Shown: positions 44,620 through 53,478 of the stretch, in pieces
Position numbering within the stretch: the first letter of the stretch is position 1
How the letters are laid out: every line of letters begins with the position of its first letter
Origin: CAVOAK01 sp965217615
Lineage (GTDB): Bacteria > Pseudomonadota > Alphaproteobacteria > UBA8366 > CAVOAK01
DNA: 64,000 nucleotides
Assembly: GCA_965217615.1 (NCBI GenBank)
Contig: CBDCIT010000016.1
Location: 124,001-188,000, forward strand
Reading direction: 5' to 3'
The notes under the pieces: generated by a model
Databases searched by the model: none
Seen by the model: the letters and a program-made list of their open reading frames with translations, nothing else
Told to the model about the DNA's origin: nothing
Translations under genes and position numbers: made by a program

Positions 44620-45828
44620 TCAGGCGTCGCCCCTCAGCGCGTCACATGCCTCGACAAATGGCGTGTCGGGCGGGCGATACAGACCTGCGCCAAGTCCCCC
44701 GTCCAGTCCCGCCTTATCGACGATGCCTAGTTCGACGATCGGCGTCGTATCGGTTTCGACGACCGCACGCGCCGATAATCCAACCCGTGCCCGCGATTGT
44801 GGCAAACCAGGATGTTCCGCAACCAACAGTTTCGCCGGCAGCTCCAAGATGTCGCTGTGATTGAAGTCCTCGTGGAACTCTTGCATGAAGGGACAATAGG
44901 ACTGCGCCATGGCGCCCAGTCCAAGCCCTTCGATCAAGGCGCTGTCGCCATACGCTCCGACGCAGGAGTCGAGAGTATGCGGTTCGCGAAGGTTGCCGAG
45001 TGGCGGTGTAGCTTCAACGGAAAACCATTGCCCCGGAAGGCCGCTGATCTGTAGTCCGAAATGAGCGCCGTTTCCACCGAAGCCGGTGATGATCGCGCTG
45101 CCATCCACACCCTCAGCGGCAGAGAGAACGCATCTCGATGCGGCCATCCAGAAATTCAGGTGAAATCCTGGCCATTCAGTGATGAACGCGTCGCTCTTAC
45201 TTCCGGCGAATGGCGATCCGAGCCGCTCTTGAAGGATCGGCAGGAGCGCTGCGTGTGCCGCGACATGTCGGAGATGAACATCGTCGCCGCTTATGAGGGC
45301 CTGATCGATAATAGGCAGCCACGCCACCGGCTCCGCCGAGGCAGGTTCGATGGCATCGGCAACCTCGTCGTTCAGAAAGCGAATGAGGTCGAGAGCCTCT
45401 GGCGTCTTTCGGCCGTAGCGTGGAGCTGGAGCGCCGCCCGTCCCTCCGCCATTGATCGGCGCATAGGCGCGGTGGCTGGAGTCGTTTAAGTCGGTGATTT
45501 CGAGTAGCCGCATGGATGGCGAGACGACGGCCGCCATCGGTGTCGCCACGTTGCGATCTTGTGCAGGTTCGAACTGGACTGCACCGGATTTGAGCAGCTC
45601 GTCGGCTTCCTCAAGTGTTTTCACCCAGCCTTCGTAAACGCAAGCAACGGCGGCGGAATTCAATGTCGGTACGACGAGTGCGTTGTGAGGGTCGGCGGGC
45701 GGACCGCAATGGAGAAGCGTTTGCGCCTTCAGTCCGATAGCATCGGCTGCCGTTGAAATCCCCGTCCATGCAGGCGCCACGGCCAGCAGATGTTCGATCG
45801 CTTGTGAGTCTTCAGCTGTGACATTCAT
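44620..45828 (-). CDS. DUF1116-family protein
   Basis: The 402-aa cytoplasmic protein resembles the DUF1116 (YlbE-type) family, which is often encoded with FdrA-like acyl-CoA-ligase proteins. Recognisable parts are the start VAPAWTGISTAADAIGL, LLHCGPPADPHNALV, VATPMAAVVSPSMRLLEITDL and GNGAHFGLQISGLPGQWF. It has no known catalytic assignment. FdrA partners are not in the window. It is convergent with the ABC operon and divergent from the amidase, with a 165-base shared promoter region at 45829-45993. Confidence 0.8.
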   Translation of the reverse strand: MNVTAEDSQAIEHLLAVAPAWTGISTAADAIGLKAQTLLHCGPPADPHNALVVPTLNSAAVACVYEGWVKTLEEADELLKSGAVQFEPAQDRNVATPMAAVVSPSMRLLEITDLNDSSHRAYAPINGGGTGGAPAPRYGRKTPEALDLIRFLNDEVADAIEPASAEPVAWLPIIDQALISGDDVHLRHVAAHAALLPILQERLGSPFAGSKSDAFITEWPGFHLNFWMAASRCVLSAAEGVDGSAIITGFGGNGAHFGLQISGLPGQWFSVEATPPLGNLREPHTLDSCVGAYGDSALIEGLGLGAMAQSYCPFMQEFHEDFNHSDILELPAKLLVAEHPGLPQSRARVGLSARAVVETDTTPIVELGIVDKAGLDGGLGAGLYRPPDTPFVEACDALRGDA

Positions 45829-45993
45829 GTCGATTGCCCTCGTTGTTGATAGCGCCGCAGGATCCCGCTGCCTTCCATCATGTCCTATACTAAACAGGTT
45901 CGCACAACAGCAACGGTCTTGGCAGCATTTGAAGATCGCCTAGGGTGGAATGTGGTGTGATGTAATGACGGAAAGAATTGAAGGGGATCTCCG

Positions 45994-47274
45994 ATGAAAC
46001 CGCTCAATGAACTCTCGGCCTCAGAAGGAGTAGCGGCGATCAAGTCGGGCGAAACCACGTCTGAAGCGCTTGTCGGCGCTTGCCTCGAACGAATCAAGGC
46101 CCGTGAAACGGAAGTCGGCGCGTGGCAGTTCTTGGATGCCGATCTCGCGCTCGCGCAAGCACGTGACTGCGACCGTCGGGAGGCAAGCGGCCTACTTCAT
46201 GGAATTCCAATCGCCGTAAAGGACATCATCGATACGGTGGATATGCCGACGACGCATGGATCGCCGATCTATGACGGAAATCGCACGAACTGGAACGCGG
46301 CTTGTGTGACGTTGGTGCGCGATGCAGGCGCCGTGATTATGGGCAAGTCGGTGACGACGGAGTTCGCAGCATTCTACCCAGGGAAAACCGCAAATCCGCA
46401 CAACCTGAAACATACGCCCGGTGGCTCTTCCAGCGGCTCGGCGGCGGCCGTGGCTGACCATATGGTCCCAATCGGTTTTGCGACACAGACCGCCGCATCG
46501 ATCATTCGTCCGGCCGCATTTTGCGGCGTCATTGGGTATAAGCCGAGTTACGGCAGTTTCAGTCTCGCCGGCGTCAAGACGTTTGCCAATTCGTTGGATA
46601 CGCTCGGCACCATCACACGGACGCTCGATGATGTAATACTCACGCGCGCGGCATTGCTCGCCAAACCGTTGGTTCCGCAGGCTGAAATTGCTCTCGGTGA
46701 TCTGCGAATCGGACTCTGTCGTACCCATCAGTGGTCCGAGGCCGATACCGCGACGCAGGCCGCGCTTGAGGTTGCTGCGAGCACCCTGGCGGCAGCTGGC
46801 GCAGCGGTGCGCGACGTCGACTTGCCCGCCGAGTTTGCGGGCTTGGTCGAAGATCAACAAACCGTCATGACATTTGAGGGCGCGCGCAACTACGCATACG
46901 AGCGTCTTGCCCATGGCGAGCTGTTAAGCGACGGACTCGCGGCTTTGCTGAGCGGGGGCGCCGCATGCCCATACGACCGCTATGTGAAGGCGCGCGAGAA
47001 AGCGGCAAGCTGCCAACGCCAGCTCGACTCGATATTCGACGAGTATGATCTATTGCTGACGCCGTCGGCGGCGGGTGAGGCGCCGGAGGGGCTCGATGCA
47101 ACTGGCGATCCCATCTTCTGCCGCATGTGGACGCTGCTGCATGTCCCCAGCGTCACCGTCCCGATATCGATCGGACCAGGTGGCCTCCCCATCGCCGCGC
47201 AATTCGTCGCGCGCTTTTGGGCCGACGACACGCTGTTGCAGATGGCCCGCCCTGTAGCTACCGCGTTGGCCTGA
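45994..47274 (+). CDS. Amidase (amidase-signature family)
   Basis: The 426-aa Ser-cisSer-Lys hydrolase cleaves amides. The catalytic Lys is in GIPIAVKDIIDTVDMP, and the Gly/Ser-rich signature is HTPGGSSSGSAAAVADHM. The nucleophile strand TQTAASIIRPAAFCGVIGYK places the serine in AASIIRP, as in the GatA/FAH group. Length is a little short for GatA (about 480), and no gatB or gatC is nearby, so a catabolic amidase is more likely. The start ATG has AAGGGGA ten bases upstream. It is divergent from the DUF1116 gene. Confidence 0.93.
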   Translation: MKPLNELSASEGVAAIKSGETTSEALVGACLERIKARETEVGAWQFLDADLALAQARDCDRREASGLLHGIPIAVKDIIDTVDMPTTHGSPIYDGNRTNWNAACVTLVRDAGAVIMGKSVTTEFAAFYPGKTANPHNLKHTPGGSSSGSAAAVADHMVPIGFATQTAASIIRPAAFCGVIGYKPSYGSFSLAGVKTFANSLDTLGTITRTLDDVILTRAALLAKPLVPQAEIALGDLRIGLCRTHQWSEADTATQAALEVAASTLAAAGAAVRDVDLPAEFAGLVEDQQTVMTFEGARNYAYERLAHGELLSDGLAALLSGGAACPYDRYVKAREKAASCQRQLDSIFDEYDLLLTPSAAGEAPEGLDATGDPIFCRMWTLLHVPSVTVPISIGPGGLPIAAQFVARFWADDTLLQMARPVATALA

Positions 47275-47370
47275 AACACGGGCATTGATTGCCGGTGGCG
47301 GCTACCATTGGTGCGAGGTCCGATTGACGGACGCAGTTGTCGTTCGGGGGAGGACTTCTTCCGATTGCAC

Positions 47371-48718
47371 CGTCGATAACAAACTGAGTTGACCGCTTTA
47401 TGTACCATATGAATTGACCGCTTCTGTTGTGGTGGTTTGGCTCGGTCGCGTCGAAGCGGGTCACGCGGCCTGGAGCCTGTCGTCGTCGATGGTTTCGCCG
47501 TCGGCGCGGTAGCGCGCCAGACACCTGGGTCCGTGGAAGACGGCCAGGTGGCCGTCGGGATATTCGTGCACCCGGACCTGCGCCTTGACGTAGTGGTGGC
47601 GGTGGCGATCGGCCGGGATCTGCAGCGTGCGGTTCTTGTAGCGCACGGTGTTGTCGCCCGCGACGACGCGGTCCTCCTGGGCGCAGAGGATGTCCTCGAG
47701 CGTGCCGGCAAAAGCCACGAAGGCCGAGCCGGTGTCCGCGGCCGGGCGGGCGAAGCGGGCGTTGTGCGCCGGCCAGAAGAGCTCCTCGAGAAAGCGATTG
47801 GCCTCGGCCATGGTGGCGATCCCGGCGAGGCGCAGCTCCTGGGGCAGGCGCTTCTGCAAGGTCCCGAACATGCGCTCCGAGCGGCCCCGGGCCTGCGGCG
47901 AATAGGCCGCGATCAACTCGATGCCGAGCTGCGCCAAGGCCCGGCCGATCTGGGTCGGGTTGTCCTTGTCCACACCGCCGCCTGCCTCGGGCGTGTGCCA
48001 GTAGTGCGAGGCCCGATCGGCGTAGAGCGAGCAGAACAGCCCGTTTTCGGCGATCACCTCGCCGAGCCCGCGGAACGTGCTCATCGTGCCCTCCTCGGCA
48101 ACGAAGAAGCCCGAATAGACCTCCGATGTCGCATCGTCCATGGTCACGATCAGATCCCACCACTGGCCCGCAACCCACTCGTGGCTCGAGCCGTCCTGGT
48201 GCAGCATCATCCCCACCACCGGTCGGCGCGGCCGCTTCCGGCGGTGCGCCCCGCGCCTGGGCGCCGGCTTGATCTTGCCGTGTGCCTGCAAGCTCAGGCG
48301 AAGCCAGTTGTAGCTCAGCCCGAAGCCATGCTCGCAGACCAGCTTCTCGTGGAAGTGCTTGGCCGTGAAGTCCGGGTAGCGCGTCTCGAACAGCTCCAGC
48401 ACCCGCATCACCTCGTCCACCGGCGCGCGGCGCGCCGAGACCCGCCCAAGGCGCCGGTCGTACAAACCCTCGGCACCCTCGGCCTCATAGCGCTCCCGCC
48501 AGCGCCGGAACGTCCGCTCCGACATGCCCAGGATCTCCGAGGCCTCGGCCTGGCTCAAATCACCCCGATAACAACGTCCGTAGACATCCTCGAACTTCAT
48601 CAATCTCAGTCCCTGCAACTGCTCCGTCCGGCGCATCCGATTCCTCCAGATTTGGAGGAAATCTAAAACCGGACAGATCATCTGTTACATAGACCGGTCA
48701 TATCGTGTGTTAGCGACA
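47371..48718 (-). mobile_element. ISNCY (IS1202-like) element with 17-bp target duplication (1348 bp)
   Basis: The two ends align as imperfect repeats of about 50 bases. The left reads CGTCGATAACAAAC with TGACCGCTTTATGTA further in. The right, reverse complemented, reads TGTCGCTAACACAC with TGACCGGTCTATGTA. A 17-bp direct repeat ACTTCTTCCGATTGCAC flanks it (47354-47370 and 48719-48735). Long duplications are a known trait of the IS1202 group of ISNCY elements. It lies downstream of the amidase. Confidence 0.9.
47461..48636 (-). CDS. ISNCY-family transposase
   Basis: The protein is about 391 aa from MRRTEQLQGLRLMKFEDVYG; a 15-residue longer start at 48681 is possible. The helix-turn-helix is LSQAEASEILGMSERTFRRW followed by EGAEGLYDRRLGR. 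The rve-like core is MMLHQDGSSHEWV, then LYADRASHYWHTP, then ARGRSERMFGTLQKRLPQE, giving D, D and E. The C-terminus holds a small beta domain. The frame is intact. Confidence 0.92.
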   Translation of the reverse strand: MRRTEQLQGLRLMKFEDVYGRCYRGDLSQAEASEILGMSERTFRRWRERYEAEGAEGLYDRRLGRVSARRAPVDEVMRVLELFETRYPDFTAKHFHEKLVCEHGFGLSYNWLRLSLQAHGKIKPAPRRGAHRRKRPRRPVVGMMLHQDGSSHEWVAGQWWDLIVTMDDATSEVYSGFFVAEEGTMSTFRGLGEVIAENGLFCSLYADRASHYWHTPEAGGGVDKDNPTQIGRALAQLGIELIAAYSPQARGRSERMFGTLQKRLPQELRLAGIATMAEANRFLEELFWPAHNARFARPAADTGSAFVAFAGTLEDILCAQEDRVVAGDNTVRYKNRTLQIPADRHRHHYVKAQVRVHEYPDGHLAVFHGPRCLARYRADGETIDDDRLQAA

Positions 48719-48824
48719 ACTTCTTCCGATTGCACTTGACAATTCTTACAATATCTTGTGGCATATTAAACCCGTCACGCTATATATACCCTCTGTGGGT
48801 GGCGGTATCACCTGAGGGGAACTT

Positions 48825-49064
48825 ATGCTTCAGATGTACGAGACGGTGAAGGGCTGGCTTGGCCGCTTGGTTGAATTCGGCCTTCTGCTGCTTGCCCTTG
48901 GCATTCTTCTCCAATTGCTATTTGGCCCGAGCGTAATTTTGCTGACCGGCGATGTTGTCGGAAATCTTATTGATCTGATCCAGGCGTTGGGCGATCGAGC
49001 GTTTGTCGGTCTAATTGCGCTTGGTATCTTTGCCTGGCTCTACGTGAAACGCGCCCAAGGCTGA
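48825..49064 (+). CDS. Small two-helix membrane protein
   Basis: The 79-aa product is one I do not recognise. Two hydrophobic segments (FGLLLLALGILLQLLFG and AFVGLIALGIFAWLYV) flank a linker with an acidic residue (TGDVVGNLIDLIQALGDR), and the tail is basic (KRAQG). A good ribosome binding site (TGAGGGGA) lies just before the ATG. A TTGACA at 48736-48741 sits directly after the IS duplication and may be the -35 element of its promoter; a matching -10 is unclear. It stands alone between two IS elements. Confidence 0.65.
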   Translation: MLQMYETVKGWLGRLVEFGLLLLALGILLQLLFGPSVILLTGDVVGNLIDLIQALGDRAFVGLIALGIFAWLYVKRAQG

Positions 49065-49319
49065 GGTGTATTTGCGGAGCAGTAGCCACTCCAGCCTCGT
49101 TCATTGGAGAGACCAAGCGGCAGAAACCAAACGCCATTGCGACCCGCTTGAGACCTAATTCAAGCGGAATAATTGTACGCGCAACGTGTTTAACGATTGA
49201 GTATGCGCGTCAATTACATGAACTAAGGTAGCCGGTGGACCGTGTGGCGGATGCGCAGGGATGGCGGCAGACTGTGGTGGCTTGATATACTGTATAAATT
49301 GACTGGCGAGTTGCCGAGG
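49065..49319. other. Intergenic region between the small membrane gene and the IS256 remnant
   Basis: About 255 bases show no gene, RNA or repeat that I can support. Local sequence is AT-richer than its surroundings (AATAATTGTACGC and TATACTGTATAAATTG). Confidence 0.35.
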
Positions 49320-50301
49320 CTGGGCTGTGTCTCGAAAGTGGTGGAAATTTGAGGATGGCGTAATCTCCGGGTGACAAGACAACCACCCAACCGGCGGCTA
49401 GCACCGCCAAGGAGATCACGCCATGAAGAACACTACCGAGACTTCCGCGCTTTCGCTACTGGCCAATGACGCCGGCTATGATCCGCTCGAGGACCGGCTG
49501 CGGGAGAACATCAGATCCACGATCGAGGCCGTTTTTGAGGAGGAACTTGCGCAGTTTCTCGGGCGCTGCCGATACGGTCGAGAGGACGCGCTTCGGCAAG
49601 GGTATCGGAACGGGCACCGGGAGCGGCAACTGACGGGGACATTCGGGACCGAGAGGGTGAGCGTGCCGCGTGCACGGATCGTTGAGGAAGACGGTCGGGC
49701 GTCGGAATGGCGTTCGCGGGCGCTGCCGCGCTGCCAGCGGCTGACCAGAAAGGCCGAGGCGCTGATCGCTTCGGTGTATCTGTCCGGAACCAACACGCGG
49801 CGGGTGAAACGCGCGCTGTTCGGGCTCTTCCGGGGTGCTGTGAGCAAGGACGTTGTGAGCCGGGCGTGGCGCAAGGTGAAGGTCGATTGGGACGCCTGGT
49901 GCAGCCGTGGCCTCGCGGATGAGGATATCGTTCGGCTGATCCTTGACGGCACTGTGATCAAGACCCGACTGGATCGCAAGGCCACCAACATCTCGGTTCT
50001 CGCGGCTATAGGGGTGCGCCGGGATGGCCAGAAGGTCTTGCTTTCGATCGGGAATATGGGCGGAGAAAGCCAGACGGCGTGGCGCCAGTTCCTCGACGAC
50101 CTTGATGCGCGTGGACTGAAACGGCCCGGGTTTGTCATCGTCGATGGCGCGCCGGGACTGGAGGCGGCTCTGTCGGCGCTTTGGGGCGATGACCTTCCCG
50201 TTCAACGCTGCACCGTGCACAAGCACCGCAACCTTCTGGGTCATGCTCCCAAACACATGCATGACGAGCTGAGCGAAGATTACCGCGATATGATCTATGC
50301 C
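49320..50301 (+). mobile_element. IS256-family element, 5' part only
   Basis: The left end probably begins near GGCTGTGTCTCGAAAGT at about 49320, about 100 bases before the transposase start, as usual for IS256. The element breaks at 50301, where an IS3-family element begins. The 3' part does not reappear to the right of that element, so it was lost in a deletion or rearrangement. Confidence 0.7.
49423..50301 (+). pseudogene. IS256-family (mutator-type) transposase, truncated
   Basis: About 293 residues of a roughly 400-aa transposase remain. The start is MKNTTETSALSLLANDAGYD. Family segments are RCRYGREDALRQGYRNGHRER, LILDGTVIKTRLDRKATNIS (first catalytic Asp), FVIVDGAPGLEAAL (second Asp) and VQRCTVHKHRNLLGHAPK. 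It breaks after EDYRDMIYA, before the region holding the catalytic Glu. The frame then runs 26 codons into the neighbouring IS. Confidence 0.92.
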
Positions 50302-50336
50302 TGTAGCGCACCCGGTTCCTTGGACACAAGTTTGTC

Positions 50337-51242
50337 TCACGCGGCGGGCCTGATTGAGATCGCGGCGTGCCACGCCTGACGAGCTTGAGCGGGGCTCAGG
50401 TAGCCGTTCTTTTCGACGATCCACTGGGCATTGTAGAGTTCGACGAAGTCGCGGACGGCGTCCCGCAGCTCCGCGATGTTGCAGTAGATGCGACCATGGA
50501 TGATCTGTTCCTTCAGCGTGCGATTGAACCGCTCGGCGACGCCGTTGGTCTGGGGCTCGGCGACGAAGGCGTAGGACGGCTGGATGCCCCAGAACTTGAT
50601 CTGGTTGGTGAAGTGGTCCGACAGATACTGGGAGCCGTGATCCATCCGCAAGGCCAGCCCCCGAGCCGCGCCGGCCGCGGTCGAGCCATACAGCCCGGCA
50701 AGCCCCATGGAGATCGGCTGCAGGGCGGCGAAGCGGTCGCCGCGCTTGCAGACATGCCAGCCGACACACTCGGCGTTCCAATGCTCGACGGCGGTGAAGA
50801 TCCAGCCCCAGCCGTCGTCCACCGTGAACACCCGAACGCCATCGGTGCCCCACATGAGGTTCGGGGCATGAGTGATGATCTCACCGTCATGGGGATTGCC
50901 GCCACGGCGGCGGCAGCGATGGGGCGAGAGCAGATTGTTCTCGCGCATCAGGCGGAGCACCCGCTTGCGGGCAACCCGGATGTCGCGACAGACCCGAAGC
51001 CGAGCCCAGACCTTGCGGTAGCCCTCGCCCTCCCAGGGCGATGCCTCCAGGTCGGCTTTGATCGCCACCAGCAGCGCCTGGTCCGAGATCGCGGGCTTCG
51101 GTCCCCGACGCTTTGCCGGCGGCTGCTCGGCGTGCTGGCCGGAGGTCATGGCGTAGAACGAGGAGCGGGCCATGCCCCAGGCGGCGCAGACCCGCCGCAG
51201 GCCGTAGGCCAGACCCGTGCCGGGAGAGGTGGCGGCACTCAT
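50337..51242 (-). CDS. IS3-family transposase OrfB (IS2-like)
   Basis: The 301-aa rve integrase has LMWGTDGVRVFTVDDGWGW (first Asp), LRMDHGSQYLSDHFTN (second Asp) and FVAEPQTNGVAERFNRTLKE (Glu). The HTH_21 portion GEGYRKVWARLR precedes it. The start overlaps the end of orfA by four bases (ATGA). The frame looks complete to SIRPAA. Confidence 0.92.
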   Translation of the reverse strand: MSAATSPGTGLAYGLRRVCAAWGMARSSFYAMTSGQHAEQPPAKRRGPKPAISDQALLVAIKADLEASPWEGEGYRKVWARLRVCRDIRVARKRVLRLMRENNLLSPHRCRRRGGNPHDGEIITHAPNLMWGTDGVRVFTVDDGWGWIFTAVEHWNAECVGWHVCKRGDRFAALQPISMGLAGLYGSTAAGAARGLALRMDHGSQYLSDHFTNQIKFWGIQPSYAFVAEPQTNGVAERFNRTLKEQIIHGRIYCNIAELRDAVRDFVELYNAQWIVEKNGYLSPAQARQAWHAAISIRPAA

Positions 51243-51670
51243 CGCCGCGACCTCCGCCGCCCCAAAGGGCCGAAGGTCTCCGTCTTGGCCTCCAGCAGTT
51301 CCACCTGCATGGTCAACTCTCCGATCCGCTTCATGGCGCTATCCAGTTCCGCCTGCACCGGATCGCCCTTGCGTTGCTTGAGCGAGGCGTCGATCCCGCC
51401 GATCGCTTTCTCACGCCACTGCTCGAGCCGGAAGATCTCTACGCCCAACTGGCGCGACAGAAGTTGCACCGGCTCGTCACGCAAAAGCTGCAGAACGACC
51501 TCACGCTTGCGCGCCACTGTCCATCGCTGGCCAAGTCCCAGCGGGCCTGCCGGCAAAGCCTGGCCTGGGGAAAACGTGGACGAGCCAAGCTCGCCAGCAT
51601 TTACCACAGGCCCATCAACAGCAACTTTCTTCTCAAAATTATCGGTCATGTTCCGGTCCTCCTTGGACAC
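51239..51670 (-). CDS. IS3-family OrfA (IS2-like)
   Basis: The 143-aa helix-turn-helix protein has RWTVARKREVVLQLLRDEPV and LSRQLGVEIFRLEQWREKA as DNA-binding helices. A coiled coil follows (SAMKRIGELTMQVELLEAK). The first 40 residues are low complexity; a start at the internal MTDNFEKK (51649) is possible. It is coupled to orfB. Confidence 0.88.
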   Translation of the reverse strand: MSKEDRNMTDNFEKKVAVDGPVVNAGELGSSTFSPGQALPAGPLGLGQRWTVARKREVVLQLLRDEPVQLLSRQLGVEIFRLEQWREKAIGGIDASLKQRKGDPVQAELDSAMKRIGELTMQVELLEAKTETFGPLGRRRSRR

Positions 51671-51716
51671 TTCGATTAAGCCAATTCTGTGTCCAAGGAA
51701 ATCGGGTCCGACTCAG

Positions 51717-51988
51717 AGATTGGAAGCGCTTGGTCAGTTGACGGGCGGAGTAGCGCACGAATTCAACAACCTGCTTCAGGCGATAGTCTTCAGTCTTGAA
51801 GCCTTGAAAAAGCATGTACCGAGCTCGGGTGCGCATGCAAACAAGCTGAAAGTCGCGATGCAGGCGGTAGCGAAGGGAGGCGAACTTACTCAGGGTCTCC
51901 TTTCTTATTTGGGTAAGACAGTCGTGAATCCGCAACTTACGAAGATCGACAATCTTGTCTTCGAGACGATCGAACTTCTTCGTCCTAT
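51717..51988 (+). pseudogene. Sensor histidine kinase fragment (H-box region)
   Basis: About 90 residues read RLEALGQLTGGVAHEFNNLL, the dimerisation and phospho-acceptor H-box of a histidine kinase with His in VAHEFNN. The helix LTQGLLSYLGKTVVNPQ and the start of an ATPase domain follow. The left side is cut by the IS2-like element and the right by the IS1182-like copy. Neither flank continues the gene, so it is a stranded piece of a lost gene. Confidence 0.88.
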
Positions 51989-53437
51989 CAGCCCGTTGAT
52001 TAAGTCGGCGCCGTCTGATTCTCTGGTTCCCTGATTTGCAGGGGGATTCGCCGATGGCGATGGGACGGCAGAAGGCTGGTCAGGGGGATCTGATGGTGAG
52101 CTGGTCGGAGATGCCGCGCTCTCCGGGTCATGTGTTTTATGACCGCCTGCAGTCGGTGCTGATCGAGGGCGGCTTCGACGCCTTTGCCGAGGCGAGCTGC
52201 CGGCCTTATTACGCGGCCCGGATGGACGCGCCCTCGGTGCCGCCCGGGCGCTATTTCCGGATGCACCTGGTGGGCTACTTCGAGGGCATCGACAGCGAGC
52301 GCGGTCTGGAGTGGCGCTGCTCGGACTCGCTTTCGCTGCGGGCGTTCCTGCGACTGGGGAGCCGTGATCGGGTACCGGACCATTCCTGGCTGTCACGGAG
52401 CCGCACGCGCCTGCCCCATGAAGTCCACGCGGCGGTCTTCGACTGGGTTCTGGTGCTGATCGCCGAGGCGGGGCTGATCAAGGGCAAGCGCATCGGCGTC
52501 GATGCCTCGACCATGGAGGCCAACGCGGCGCTGCGGAACATCGTGCGGCGCGCCAACGGCGAAGGCTACCGGGAGATGCTGGAGCGCCTGGCCCGGGAAA
52601 GCGGGGTCGAGACACCCACGGCCGAGGACCTGGCGCGTCTGGAGCGGAAGCGCAAGGGCAAGAAGCTTTCCAACACGGATTGGGTTTCGAAGAGCGACCC
52701 CGAGGCCAAGATCGCCAAGATGAAGGACGGCACGACGCATCTGGCCTACAAGCCCGAGCACGCGGTGGATCTGGACACCGGCGCGGTGGTGGCGGCCGAG
52801 CTGCACCCGGCCGATGAGGGCGACACCACGACGCTTTCCAAGACCCTGGCGAAGGCCGAGGCAAACCTCGGGGCGGTGGATGCGGCACCGACGGCGGAGG
52901 ACCCGGCCGAATGCGTCGCCGACAAAGGTTATCACTCACGGGCGGTCTTGAGGGCTCTGGACGACAGTCCCTGGAAGACCCGGATCGCGGCGCCCAAGCA
53001 GACCGGCTTTTCGCGCTGGCACGGTGATGAGGCGGCGCGGCGCGCGGTCACCAACAACCGTGCGCGGCTCAAGTCCGGGGTCGCCCGCGAGGCCTTCAAG
53101 CTGCGCGCCGAGATCGTCGAGCGCTGCTTTGCCCACAACCTCGATCGTGGCGGCATGCGACGAACCTGGCTGCGCGGGCGAGAGAATATGCACAAGCGAT
53201 ACCTGCTCCACGTCGCCGGCCACAATCTATCGTTACTGATGCGCCAGCTCATCGGCGCCGGCACCCCGCGGGAGGCCGTGGCGGGCGGATATGGCGGTAT
53301 TTTCGTTCTGCTCACGCCCACCGGGGCCATGCTGGTGGCACGGGGGGGGGGGGTTCGCAAAGCGGCCAGTCGGCTTTCGCCGCCGCATTCTTCATCTGGG
53401 GGTGAGAGCCGGAAAAAGCCACTTAATCAACGGGCTG
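51989..53437 (+). mobile_element. IS1182-like element, copy 3 (1449 bp, expanded G tract)
   Basis: The ends are as in copies 1 and 2, with CTAT at both flanks (51985-51988 and 53438-53441). CTAT is also the duplication of copy 1 when read in the transposase direction. A run of 12 G (about 53342-53353) replaces the GGGGGGTTT of the other copies, adding five bases near the transposase 3' end. Confidence 0.94.
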
Positions 53438-53478
53438 CTATAGCCTATAGCCTTCGACGACGACCGCTCCGTCTGTGA
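52054..53478 (+). CDS. IS1182/IS5-type transposase, copy 3, C-terminus frameshifted
   Basis: It is identical in layout to copies 1 and 2 through RIGVDASTME, VADKGYHSRAV and IVERCFAHNL. At the G12 tract the frame changes. The normal end GVSQSGQSAFAAAFFIWG becomes GGGVRKAASRLSPPHSSSGG and runs past the element end to 53478, giving 474 aa. All catalytic residues are before the change. The altered tail may or may not inactivate it. Confidence 0.88.
   Translation: MAMGRQKAGQGDLMVSWSEMPRSPGHVFYDRLQSVLIEGGFDAFAEASCRPYYAARMDAPSVPPGRYFRMHLVGYFEGIDSERGLEWRCSDSLSLRAFLRLGSRDRVPDHSWLSRSRTRLPHEVHAAVFDWVLVLIAEAGLIKGKRIGVDASTMEANAALRNIVRRANGEGYREMLERLARESGVETPTAEDLARLERKRKGKKLSNTDWVSKSDPEAKIAKMKDGTTHLAYKPEHAVDLDTGAVVAAELHPADEGDTTTLSKTLAKAEANLGAVDAAPTAEDPAECVADKGYHSRAVLRALDDSPWKTRIAAPKQTGFSRWHGDEAARRAVTNNRARLKSGVAREAFKLRAEIVERCFAHNLDRGGMRRTWLRGRENMHKRYLLHVAGHNLSLLMRQLIGAGTPREAVAGGYGGIFVLLTPTGAMLVARGGGVRKAASRLSPPHSSSGGESRKKPLNQRAAIAYSLRRRPLRL

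Larger units (their letters stand above)
50302..51716 (-). mobile_element. IS3-family (IS2-like) element (1415 bp)
   Basis: The terminal repeats begin TGTAGCGCACCCGG on the left and TGAGTCGGACCCGA on the right (reverse complement), both followed by TTCCTTGGACACA. It holds orfA and orfB on the minus strand. The flanking bases do not form a target duplication, and the two sides belong to unrelated genes. The copy therefore marks a rearrangement junction. It is unrelated to the IS3 copies at 1-6.2 kb. Confidence 0.85.

Noticed and set aside
48736..48767. A strong sigma-70 promoter for the small membrane gene
   Set aside because: TTGACA is perfect, but no good -10 lies 16-18 bases downstream, so I mention it only as a possibility.
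50367..52034. A 555-codon plus-strand open frame ending in the histidine-kinase segment
   Set aside because: Its first two thirds are antisense to the IS2-like transposase genes. Only the last part (51717-51988) is real coding sequence, and it is a stranded kinase fragment.
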